From positions 1-59,607 of the forward strand of contig JASKKK010000013.1 in assembly GCA_030154185.1 (NCBI GenBank): a DNA stretch of 59,607 nucleotides, written 5' to 3'. Shown piece after piece: positions 1 to 7,544 of the stretch (its first letter is position 1; every line of letters begins with the position of its first letter). The position numbers and the translations under genes were made by a program. This stretch comes from Desulfuromonadales bacterium. GTDB taxonomy: Bacteria; Desulfobacterota; Desulfuromonadia; Desulfuromonadales; Syntrophotaleaceae. The notes beneath the pieces were generated by a model. The model was not told the origin of the DNA. It did no database searches and was given only the letters and a program-made list of their open reading frames with translations.

Positions 1-1
1 T

Positions 2-103
2 GCTACGCAACGGGCCGTCGCCATCGTTGCGGATTTATTGTCACAGAGCATAAGCCGGGCTTGTGACCGGCTTGAAAATAATTGTTCAGGAGACCCTAAG
101 TAA
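2..103 (+). CDS. C-terminal end of an unidentified protein (partial)
   Basis: Frame 2 is open from the window edge to a TAA at 101-103 and encodes about 33 residues ending in GDPK. The stretch AVAIVADLLSQSISRACDRL could be an amphipathic helix. The other two plus frames close earlier, and a plus-strand terminator follows within a few bases, which is the expected layout for the end of a gene. The protein family cannot be told from so short a piece. Confidence 0.4.
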   Translation, partial: ATQRAVAIVADLLSQSISRACDRLENNCSGDPK

Positions 104-106
104 TCT

Positions 107-142
107 GGGACGCACAAAGATGTGCGTCCCTTTCTTTTTTTA
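107..142 (+). terminator. Rho-independent terminator
   Basis: A 9-bp perfect stem (GGGACGCAC at 107-115 with GTGCGTCCC at 122-130) with a 6-base loop is followed by a T-rich run. It lies just after the partial plus-strand gene and before the convergent RND pump stop codon, so it ends the incoming transcript. Confidence 0.85.
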
Positions 143-152
143 AGGACCGATA

Positions 153-3100
153 TCAGACCCGGGCAACAGCTTCCCTTCGTTTGAGGTCTTTGGCGTGATC
201 GCGGGCGACGAGCATATAAATGGAAGGTACGATGAAAAGCGTGAAAATCGTGCCGACGAACATGCCGCCGACCAGCACCAGGCCTATGGAATTTCGCGCT
301 TCCGCGCCGGCGCCGGTAACGAGGGTCAATGGGAAATGGCCGGCGATGGTGGCGACGGAGGTCATCAGGATCGGGCGCAGACGGATAATGGCTGCCTGAC
401 GGACCGCATCGAGTTTGGAGTGCCCCCGCAATTGCAGTTGATTGGCAAACTCGACGATGAGAATGCCGTTTTTGGAAACCAGTCCGACCAGAGTGACCAG
501 GCCGACCTGTGAATAGATGTTGAGTGTGGTGGTCCACCCGTTGGTCCAGAAAGGCACATTGGGATCGGGCATTTTCAGGAACGTAAAGATCATCGCACCG
601 AACATGGCCAGCGGGACGCAACCGAACAGGATCACGAAGGGATCCCGGAAACTGTTGAACTGGGCGGCGAGAACCAGAAAGATCAGGATGACCGCCAGAC
701 CGAAGGCGGGCAGGAAACGGTTGCCTTCGGTGCGCAATTGTCGAGATTCTCCAGTGTAGTCGATGCTGTAGCCATCCGGCAGGATTTTGGCCGCCTCGGT
801 TTCGAGAAAGGTCAACGCTTCGTCCAGCGGACGAACCGACACCCCGCTGAGTTTGACGGCGTTGAGTTGCTGGAAGCGGTTCAGGGAGCGCGGGACCGTG
901 TGGTTGCGCAGACTGGCAACGGTGCTCAGGGGGACCAGATCGCCGCCAGGACCGGTGATGTAGATGTTTTGGAGCTGTTCGGGGGTGAGGCGATCGGTAC
1001 GTTGAATCTGCGGAATGACTTTGTAACTGCGCCCGGAAATGTCGAAACGGTTGACGAAATCGCCTCCCACCATGGCGCCGAGATCACCGCCGACCTGGGC
1101 CAGGTCCAGTCCGAGCATGGCAACCTTGTCACGATCGATGACGAATTCGGTTTCCGGTTTGTCGACCTTGACATCGATAAGCGGAGGAAAGGCGAACATA
1201 CCGCTCTGGATGGCCTTGAGTTGCAATTGTTGAGCGAATTCAAGGATACGCTCGGTGTCGGCAGTGGAGGCGAGGACGAATTCCACCGGGAACTGACCGC
1301 CGCCGGGAAGGGCGGGCGGGGTAACCGGGAACATGCGGATACCCGGTATGTTCTGCAGCTTCTGGTGGATTTCAGGCAGAATCTGGAATACTGTACGTTG
1401 ACGTTTTTCCCACGGTTTGGTCACCATCCCGCCGAACCCTGCCGAAGGGTTGGTGATCTGAAAGGTGAATTCGGTTTCAGGCGCGCTGAAGAAGACATCG
1501 TTGGCCGCCGCGGCATAGCGACTGGTCTGGTCGAGGGTGGCGTTGGCGGAAGCGTCGAGAATGCCGAAAATGACCCCCTGATCCTCGGTTGGGGCCAGTT
1601 CCACCGGCGACATGCTGTACATGGGAATGCTCAACAGCCCGACAACGATCCAGACCGTATAAACCGCCGGACGCATATTCAACGTGGCATCGAGAAGCCG
1701 GGCGTAGGTGTTGCGCAAGCGCTCGAAAGCACGGGCGATGCGCGCTGCAAAGCCGTGTTCCTCAATGTCGGGGCGCAGCAATTGGGCAGACATCATGGGG
1801 GAGAGTGTCAGGGCCACAATGCCGGAGATGGTGACGGCACCGGCCAAGGTGAAGGCGAACTCGCGGAACAGCGAGCCGGTGAGTCCCCCCTGCAGGCCGA
1901 TGGGGGCGTAGACTGCCGCCAGGGTGATGGTCATGGCAATGATCGGCCCGACCAGTTCCCTTGCACCGAGGATGGCCGCCTGCATGGGGGATTGCCCTTC
2001 CCGCAGATGTCGTTCGACGTTTTCTACCACAACGATGGCATCGTCCACCACCAGTCCCACGGATAGGACGATGGCGAGCAGGGTGAGGAGGTTGACGGTA
2101 AACCCGAAGATCTGCATCAGGAACACCGCCCCGATGAGTGAGAGGGGAATGGCCACTACCGGCACCAGCACCGAGCGCAGGGAACCCAGGAACAGGAAAA
2201 TGACGATAACGACGATGATCAGGGTGTCGCCAAGGGTCTTGACGACCTCGTGGATGGCATTGTTGATGTAGTCGGTGGCGTCGTAGGCGATGCGCCCTTC
2301 CAGCCCCGTTGGCAGATCTTTGCGGATGCTTTTCATCTCGGTGCGTACGCGCTGTATGACATCGAGGGAATTGGCGTTGGGCAGAGCCCATATCCCCATA
2401 AAGACGGCCGTCTGGCCTGAAAAGCGTACTTCCGTGTCGTAGTCCTCGGCCCCAAGCACGACATCGGCGACATCGGCCAGGCGCACAATGGCATCGTCCT
2501 GCTGGCGGATCACCAAACGACGGAATTCCTCCACGGTCTGCAAATTGGTATCAGCCGTCAAGTTAACCTGGATCAGCGCTCCCTTGGTCTGTCCCACTGC
2601 CGAAAGGTAGTTGTTGGCTGCCAGCGCTTCGCGCACCTGGCTAGGCGTGACATGGAATGCCGCCATGCGATCGGGCTTGAGCCAGATGCGCATGGCGAAG
2701 GTGCGGGCGCCGAGAATTTCGGCTCGTTGCACCCCTTCGACCGCCGACAGGCGCGGTTGCACCACCCGCATAAGATAGTCGGTGATTTCATTCTGCAGCA
2801 GAACGTCGGAAGAGAAACTCAGGTAGGCCGAGGCGAATTCGCTGTCGGCCGATTCGATATTGATGATCGGCACCTCGGCTTCGGGAGGCAGATCGTTGCG
2901 CACCTGGTCGACCTTGGAGCTGATTTCCGCAAGCGCCTTGGTCGAATCGTAGTTGAGTTTCAGGCGAACCTTGATGGTCGAGGTGCCTTTGGCGCTTTGG
3001 GATTCGATATAATCGATGCCGTCGGCGGCTGCGATAGCTCGTTCCAGAGGCGTGGTTATGAACCCGCGCACAAGATCGGCACTGGCCCCGACATAGACGG

Positions 3101-3245
3101 TGGTTACGGTAATGGCGGCATTTTCACTGCGAGGGTACTGGCGCACGTTGAGCGTGCGGATGGCTTGCAGCCCGGCAATGCTTATGACCAGGCTGACCAC
3201 CAGGGCCAGGACCGGTCGGCGGATGAAAATATCGGTAAATTTCAT
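153..3245 (-). CDS. RND efflux transporter, AcrB/MexB-type inner-membrane pump (HAE1 family)
   Basis: A 1030-residue RND permease, the usual length for the family, which exports hydrophobic compounds across the envelope using the proton gradient. The N-terminus MKFTDIFIRRPVLALVVSL is the typical first membrane helix. The proton-relay residues are visible: the DD pair in GLVVDDAIVVVENVERH (TM4) and the lysine in LVSKNGILIVEFANQ (TM10). The start at 3245 is chosen because homologues begin with MKFTD; a further in-frame ATG lies eight codons upstream. The membrane-fusion gene lies 33 bp upstream on the same strand, so the two form one operon. No outer-membrane TolC-type gene is present here, so an unlinked one is presumably used. 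The substrate cannot be predicted. Confidence 0.95.
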   Translation of the reverse strand: MKFTDIFIRRPVLALVVSLVISIAGLQAIRTLNVRQYPRSENAAITVTTVYVGASADLVRGFITTPLERAIAAADGIDYIESQSAKGTSTIKVRLKLNYDSTKALAEISSKVDQVRNDLPPEAEVPIINIESADSEFASAYLSFSSDVLLQNEITDYLMRVVQPRLSAVEGVQRAEILGARTFAMRIWLKPDRMAAFHVTPSQVREALAANNYLSAVGQTKGALIQVNLTADTNLQTVEEFRRLVIRQQDDAIVRLADVADVVLGAEDYDTEVRFSGQTAVFMGIWALPNANSLDVIQRVRTEMKSIRKDLPTGLEGRIAYDATDYINNAIHEVVKTLGDTLIIVVIVIFLFLGSLRSVLVPVVAIPLSLIGAVFLMQIFGFTVNLLTLLAIVLSVGLVVDDAIVVVENVERHLREGQSPMQAAILGARELVGPIIAMTITLAAVYAPIGLQGGLTGSLFREFAFTLAGAVTISGIVALTLSPMMSAQLLRPDIEEHGFAARIARAFERLRNTYARLLDATLNMRPAVYTVWIVVGLLSIPMYSMSPVELAPTEDQGVIFGILDASANATLDQTSRYAAAANDVFFSAPETEFTFQITNPSAGFGGMVTKPWEKRQRTVFQILPEIHQKLQNIPGIRMFPVTPPALPGGGQFPVEFVLASTADTERILEFAQQLQLKAIQSGMFAFPPLIDVKVDKPETEFVIDRDKVAMLGLDLAQVGGDLGAMVGGDFVNRFDISGRSYKVIPQIQRTDRLTPEQLQNIYITGPGGDLVPLSTVASLRNHTVPRSLNRFQQLNAVKLSGVSVRPLDEALTFLETEAAKILPDGYSIDYTGESRQLRTEGNRFLPAFGLAVILIFLVLAAQFNSFRDPFVILFGCVPLAMFGAMIFTFLKMPDPNVPFWTNGWTTTLNIYSQVGLVTLVGLVSKNGILIVEFANQLQLRGHSKLDAVRQAAIIRLRPILMTSVATIAGHFPLTLVTGAGAEARNSIGLVLVGGMFVGTIFTLFIVPSIYMLVARDHAKDLKRREAVARV

Positions 3246-3278
3246 GATACGGTCATACCTCGACGGCAAGTGGCTATA

Positions 3279-4409
3279 TCAGTTGTTTTCCGGTTTGGGA
3301 GCGGTCTGAAATTGCGGTTCGAGACTGTTGTCGATAATGACCGACTGTCCGTTGCGCAATTTGAATACACCGGTGCTGACCACTTTCTGCCCTTCTTCCA
3401 ATCCCGATTCCACGGCGACGAAATCGCCTCGCTGACCGGCGAGGCGTATAAGTTGCTGACGCAATACCATCCGGGTTTCGCCATTTTTTTCATCTGTTCG
3501 TTCTTCGATGACGAATACCGAATCGCTGTAGGGTGCATAGTGTATCGCTGTGGCGGGAATGGTCAGAACCTGCCTGGTTTCCGGTTTTACCACGGCAACG
3601 TTCACGAACATTCCCGGGCGTAACTGTTCGTCGGGGTTGGCGAGAGTAGCCTGAATGCGAATGTTGCGGGTTGTGCTGTCGATTTCGGGATTGAGGGCAT
3701 TGATGTGCCCTTCTACGGTTTGATCCTGCAATGAATCGCCGGTAATGCGTACCGGAAGGCCGGTACGCAGACCGGAAAGTTGCTGCTGAGGCAACAGGAA
3801 ATTAACGTGAATGGGATCAAGCTGTTGCAGGGACACAACGGCCTGGCCTTCGCTGAGCATCTGGCCGAGGTCCACCAGTCGGATGCCGAGGCGTCCGGAA
3901 AAAGGGGCGCGTAGGGTTTTTTTCGCGATGGTGGCGCGGATGGCGTCGGCCTCTGCGCGGGCCTGGCGAAAATCGGCCACCGCCCGGTCGTGTTCCGCCG
4001 GGGAGATGATATGTTCCGCCAGCAGCTGGTCAGCACGCCGTAGATTCAACTGAGCCAGGGTGACGGCAGCGTCTGCGCCGGGCAGCTGAGCCTGTTCCGA
4101 TGACGTGTCCAATTGGACCAGTAGGGCTCCTTTTTCGACCATGTCTCCAGAACGAAAGGCGATATGCGTGACTTTACCCGGTAGTTCCGCGGACACCGTG
4201 ACTCCCTGGACCGCTTCGAGAGTGCCGACGGCGCTGAGCAGCGTTTCCCAGGTGTCTTTCTGTACCGTGGCTGCCGTTACCGTTACAGGAGGGGGGGTAT
4301 GTTCAGCCCCTTGTTTTATCAGCCGGCGGATTTGCAGGAATTTGATGCCGCCCAGAAGGGCGGTCAAAAGCAGAATGAGGGCCAGGGTCAGCAAAATTCG
4401 TTTTTTCAT
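3279..4409 (-). CDS. RND efflux periplasmic adaptor (membrane-fusion protein)
   Basis: A 376-residue HlyD/AcrA-type adaptor that links the RND pump to an outer-membrane channel. Residues 1-25 (MKKRILLTLALILLLTALLGG) form a signal-anchor. They are followed by the lipoyl/barrel-sandwich half-motif (GTLEAVQGVTVSAELPGKV), a short helical hairpin of roughly 60 residues, and the second half-motif (RAPFSGRLGIRLVDLGQML), then beta-barrel and membrane-proximal domains. The hairpin is short compared with AcrA. There is no lipobox cysteine, so membrane attachment is by the N-terminal helix. It is the first gene of the pump operon. A perfect inverted repeat at 4477-4503 upstream is a candidate regulatory site. 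Confidence 0.92.
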   Translation of the reverse strand: MKKRILLTLALILLLTALLGGIKFLQIRRLIKQGAEHTPPPVTVTAATVQKDTWETLLSAVGTLEAVQGVTVSAELPGKVTHIAFRSGDMVEKGALLVQLDTSSEQAQLPGADAAVTLAQLNLRRADQLLAEHIISPAEHDRAVADFRQARAEADAIRATIAKKTLRAPFSGRLGIRLVDLGQMLSEGQAVVSLQQLDPIHVNFLLPQQQLSGLRTGLPVRITGDSLQDQTVEGHINALNPEIDSTTRNIRIQATLANPDEQLRPGMFVNVAVVKPETRQVLTIPATAIHYAPYSDSVFVIEERTDEKNGETRMVLRQQLIRLAGQRGDFVAVESGLEEGQKVVSTGVFKLRNGQSVIIDNSLEPQFQTAPKPENN

Positions 4410-4476
4410 AGCGCCTGCGAGGGTTGCTGGTGGACAGAAGGAATGCTGGAAACGCTGGAAGCCGGATGAGAGGCCA

Positions 4477-4503
4477 AGCGTATCTCGTCGAGGAAAATAC
4501 GCT
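4477..4503. promoter_or_regulatory. Inverted repeat upstream of the efflux operon
   Basis: AGCGTAT at 4477-4483 and ATACGCT at 4497-4503 are perfect 7-bp arms around a centre that is itself partly palindromic (CTCGTCGAG). It lies about 70 bp before the adaptor start codon and downstream of trpA. It could be an operator for a local regulator or a hairpin ending the trpA transcript; there is no T-run directly after it, which argues against a strong intrinsic terminator. The rest of 4410-4679 shows no convincing gene. Confidence 0.35.
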
Positions 4504-4679
4504 CAGCCTGAAATTAGGAAGATAGGATGATGAAGCGGGTTATGTCAATGGGCAAATGAGCGTCAATTAGTTTTCCTCCGGGATAGGGCGTTTCCGGATA
4601 AAAACCTAGAACAAAAATCCTGTGAGCACAGGCCTGTTCGATCTGCATGTTGCCCATGACCAACGGATCGTTCGGACTC

Positions 4680-5441
4680 TCAGCGCAGACCGCGGATGAA
4701 TTCACCTACCGCAGGAACGCCTTTCTCGTCCAGAATGCGGATGGCCTGTGATCCGACCACGGCGATATCCGCCTTCCTCTTGATGAATTCTACATCAGCC
4801 CGATTTTTGACGCCGAATCCCAGGGCCAGAGGCAACTGGGTCGAAGCGCGGCAATGGGCCAGATGAGATCCGAGTTGTTCCGAAAAGTCGGTCTGGAGAC
4901 CGGTGACTCCCTTGCGCGCCATGCAGTAGATAAAACCCTTTCCGTGCTCGGCGATCTGACGCATGCGGGCTTCGGTGGTGTTGGGAGCGTAGATGAAAAT
5001 AGGCGCCATATCGTGGGCGTTCATGGCTGCTAGATATTCGTCGGCTTCTTCCGGCGGCAGGTCGGGTACGATGGCTCCGCACAATCCGCATCCGGCCATG
5101 CGTTCCGCAAAAGTTTCGAGGCCATACTTGAACAGGATGTTGTAGTAGGTCATGAACAGAAACGGAATGTCAAAGGCGGCGGCAATCTTTTCAGCGAAAT
5201 CAAAACATTGATCGACGGTGATGCCGGCGGCCAGGGCATCCTGGTTTGCCTTGAGAATGACGGGGCCGTCGGCCATCGGTTCGGAAAAGGGGATCTGCAA
5301 TTCCATCAGATCGACCCCGGCCTCCACCATGGTGCGGACCAATTCGAATGAGGTTTCCAGGTCCGGGTAGCCGATGACGATATGGGTCATCAGAAGGATA
5401 TCCTTTTGGGCCATTTTGCTTCGGATGGTCGTCTCAAGCAT
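4680..5441 (-). CDS. trpA: Tryptophan synthase alpha chain (divergent type)
   Basis: A 253-residue TIM-barrel lyase that cleaves indole-3-glycerol phosphate to indole and glyceraldehyde 3-phosphate and passes indole to TrpB. The catalytic glutamate and aspartate are present in MELQIPFSEPMADGP, and loop 6 reads ARKGVTG with its key threonine. These motifs differ from the common ELGIPFSDPLADGP and SRAGVTGA, so this is a divergent TrpA. The start codon overlaps the end of trpB by 8 bases, implying translational coupling. There is no trpC, trpD, trpE or trpF nearby, so the pair stands apart from a normal trp operon. Confidence 0.93.
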   Translation of the reverse strand: MLETTIRSKMAQKDILLMTHIVIGYPDLETSFELVRTMVEAGVDLMELQIPFSEPMADGPVILKANQDALAAGITVDQCFDFAEKIAAAFDIPFLFMTYYNILFKYGLETFAERMAGCGLCGAIVPDLPPEEADEYLAAMNAHDMAPIFIYAPNTTEARMRQIAEHGKGFIYCMARKGVTGLQTDFSEQLGSHLAHCRASTQLPLALGFGVKNRADVEFIKRKADIAVVGSQAIRILDEKGVPAVGEFIRGLR

Positions 5442-6660
5442 GGTATTGCTCCGCCTTGTGTTTGATGAATTCCTTCCAGGCCGGGTCGTCGAAAGCGTCG
5501 GCCACGGTGAAGATGTCCTTGTCGCCGCGCCCGGACTGATTGATGATCACGATGTCGTCTTTCGACAGCGTCGGTGCTTCCTTGAATGCCTGGGCGAAGG
5601 CATGGGACGATTCCAGGGCCGGGATCAGCCCTTCCTTGCGCATGGTCAGAGTCACCGCGTCGAGCACTTCGGCGTCGGTAGCCGCCTCGAACCGGGCGCG
5701 GCCGATGGTCTGCAGGTGCGCCAGAATGGGCGAAACGCCGACATAGTCCAGCCCGGCCGAGATACTGTGAGTGTCGCGCATCTGCCCGTCGTGATCCTGC
5801 AAAAAGTAGGTTTTGTACCCCTGGGCGACGCCGACGCTGGCGTCTTTTGAACTGAGGCGAGCGGCATGCAGGCCGGAATCGAGGCCTTTGCCGCCGGCCT
5901 CGACGCCAACCAGTTCCACCGGGTCGTCGAGGAATCCGGAGAACAGACCCATGGCGTTGGAGCCGCCGCCTACGCAGGCATAGGCACGCAACGGCAGACG
6001 ACCTTCACGCTCCAGGATCTGTTTGCGCGCTTCGATGCCGATGATCGACTGGAACCAGGTGACCATCTCCGGGAAGGGGTGCGGTCCACAGGCGGTGCCG
6101 AGCACGTAATGGGTCGTGTCCATGTTGGACACCCAGTCGCGAAACGCTTCGTTGATGGCATCCTTGAGGGTGCGGGAACCGTCGCGCACCGGTACTACCG
6201 TGGCGCCCAGCCTTTCCATCCAGAAGACGTTGGGGCGCTGGCGCTCTACGTCCTCTTCGCCCATATAGATGGTGCATTCGAAACCCATGCGCGCCGCCAT
6301 GGTGGCGGTGGCCACACCGTGCTGGCCGGCACCGGTCTCGGCGATAACGCGGTTTTTGCCCATGCGTTTGACCAGCAGGCCCTGGCCCATGACGTTGTTG
6401 GCCTTGTGGGCGCCGGTATGGTTGAGATCCTCACGCTTGATGTAGATGCGCGCCCCGCCGAAATGGTTGGTCAGGTTTTCGGCAAAGGTCAAAGGGGTGG
6501 GGCGGCACGAGTAGGTCGACATGACTTCAACATATTCCTGCCAGAAACCGGGATCGGCCTTGGCCGCTTCATAGGCTCGTACCAGTTCCTCGAAGGTTTC
6601 GGTGAGGATTTCGGGGATGAAACAGCCGCCGAATCCGGAAAAATAACCGCGTTTATCCAT
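5434..6660 (-). CDS. trpB: Tryptophan synthase beta chain
   Basis: A 408-residue PLP enzyme that condenses indole with serine. The PLP lysine is K86 in HTGAHKANNV, the catalytic glutamate is in AETGAGQHGVA, and the phosphate-binding loop is GGGSNAMG. The C-terminal SGRGDKD motif is also typical. The open frame runs upstream to 6819, but the start at 6660 (MDKRGYFSGFGG) matches the family's N-terminus, and the extra upstream residues are antisense-like. It overlaps the gntR stop by 8 bases and trpA by 8 bases. The segment FWMERLGATVVPV differs from the usual FRMxLLGAEVVPV, again suggesting a non-canonical paralogue. Confidence 0.95.
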   Translation of the reverse strand: MDKRGYFSGFGGCFIPEILTETFEELVRAYEAAKADPGFWQEYVEVMSTYSCRPTPLTFAENLTNHFGGARIYIKREDLNHTGAHKANNVMGQGLLVKRMGKNRVIAETGAGQHGVATATMAARMGFECTIYMGEEDVERQRPNVFWMERLGATVVPVRDGSRTLKDAINEAFRDWVSNMDTTHYVLGTACGPHPFPEMVTWFQSIIGIEARKQILEREGRLPLRAYACVGGGSNAMGLFSGFLDDPVELVGVEAGGKGLDSGLHAARLSSKDASVGVAQGYKTYFLQDHDGQMRDTHSISAGLDYVGVSPILAHLQTIGRARFEAATDAEVLDAVTLTMRKEGLIPALESSHAFAQAFKEAPTLSKDDIVIINQSGRGDKDIFTVADAFDDPAWKEFIKHKAEQYHA

Positions 6661-7384
6661 GGCTTGATGCTCCCATGTGTTGTGAGAAGACGATAAGATC
6701 GGTACGACAGAAAAACCGCGAGAAAAAACCGTCCCGGCCGGCGGCGAAATCGAGTCGCCGTTCGACCTGTAAAAGAGGAGTGGTGGTCGTGACATCGAGA
6801 CAGCGGGCCCGCACGGCATCGAGATAACCGATGCGAAAACTCTGTTTCCCCCCCTCTGGTCGCAGCATAAAATGCTCTGCGGCGATGCTCGAAAGGGAGC
6901 GATCGGTCAGTTCCAGTTCGTCGATGCCGGCAAACAGTCCGGTGTGCAGATAAAGATCCTCGAGCAGCACCGGAGTGCCCTCAAGACTGGTTAAACGTGA
7001 GAAAAAATAGGCTTTGCGACCATTGAAAGGGTTGTCCGGCGTGTCGGCTATCTTTTCCAGACGGAGTTTTTCCCGGATGCGGGTATCGGCTTTCAAGCCT
7101 TTTTTATAAAAGGCGGCGTGAGTACCGTCCAGTGAAAAGAGATCGATTTCCCGAGCCGGTTCGCTGACGAAGGTTCCCGCGCCGCGCCGTCGGCACAACA
7201 TCCCTTGGCGCACCAGGGAGTCGAGGGCCTGGCGTACCGTCGGACGCCCGATGCCATACATGGCGACCAGTTGGTGCTCCGAAGGAATGCGATCTCCCGG
7301 TTTCAGTTCACCGGTGCGGATCTGCTCGCCGAGACGTTCGGCCAACTGGTGATAAAGTGGTATGGGAGAGTCGGGATTGAGCAT
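6653..7384 (-). CDS. GntR/HutC-family transcriptional regulator (UTRA effector domain)
   Basis: A 243-residue regulator. Residues 1-70 form a winged helix (IPLYHQLAERLGEQIRTGEL, then GRPTVRQALDSLVRQGML) and the remainder is a UTRA ligand-binding domain. A strong GGAGGTGG ribosome-binding site lies 7 bases before the ATG. It is the first gene of an overlapping gntR-trpB-trpA operon, so the natural inference is that it controls trpBA and its own expression through the TTGTC repeat over its promoter. HutC-type regulators usually sense small amino acid or sugar derivatives; the ligand here is unknown and could be an indole, serine or tryptophan-related compound. Confidence 0.92.
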   Translation of the reverse strand: MLNPDSPIPLYHQLAERLGEQIRTGELKPGDRIPSEHQLVAMYGIGRPTVRQALDSLVRQGMLCRRRGAGTFVSEPAREIDLFSLDGTHAAFYKKGLKADTRIREKLRLEKIADTPDNPFNGRKAYFFSRLTSLEGTPVLLEDLYLHTGLFAGIDELELTDRSLSSIAAEHFMLRPEGGKQSFRIGYLDAVRARCLDVTTTTPLLQVERRLDFAAGRDGFFSRFFCRTDLIVFSQHMGASSHG

Positions 7385-7409
7385 TGAAAGCCACCTCCGT
7401 TCGAAATCT

Positions 7410-7438
7410 ATCCTAATGGGTATTTGTCAGGTTGTCAA
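7410..7438 (-). promoter_or_regulatory. Sigma-70 promoter of gntR-trpBA
   Basis: On the minus strand a perfect -35 TTGACA (7433-7438) is separated by 17 bp from TAGGAT (7410-7415), a good -10. It lies 26 bp before the gntR start codon. The -35 hexamer is embedded in the TTGTC palindrome described separately. Confidence 0.75.
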
Positions 7439-7443
7439 GACAA
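7432..7443. promoter_or_regulatory. Candidate GntR operator over the -35 box
   Basis: TTGTC-AA-GACAA is a perfect 12-bp palindrome covering the -35 box of the gntR-trpBA promoter. A further TTGTC half-site lies at 7424-7428. Size and placement fit autorepression by the adjacent GntR protein, and the site also lies about 100 bp before the divergent DAC-like gene, so it could act on both. This is inference from position. Confidence 0.5.
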
Positions 7444-7544
7444 GTTGTGTTGAGTTGTTTAAAAGAGGTCTTGAGAATTGCTCGATAGCTATTAGTTTCA
7501 TTTTATGCTTGAACCCGGGCTGCCGATGCGGCAATCTGTGATAC

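Noticed and set aside
738-2066. 442-codon plus-strand frame opposite the RND pump gene
   Set aside because: It is antisense to a strongly conserved pump gene; the composition of GC-rich codons keeps this frame open and the product has no recognisable domain.
4514-4705. 63-codon minus-strand frame after trpA
   Set aside because: It begins inside trpA, lacks a ribosome-binding site and resembles no protein.
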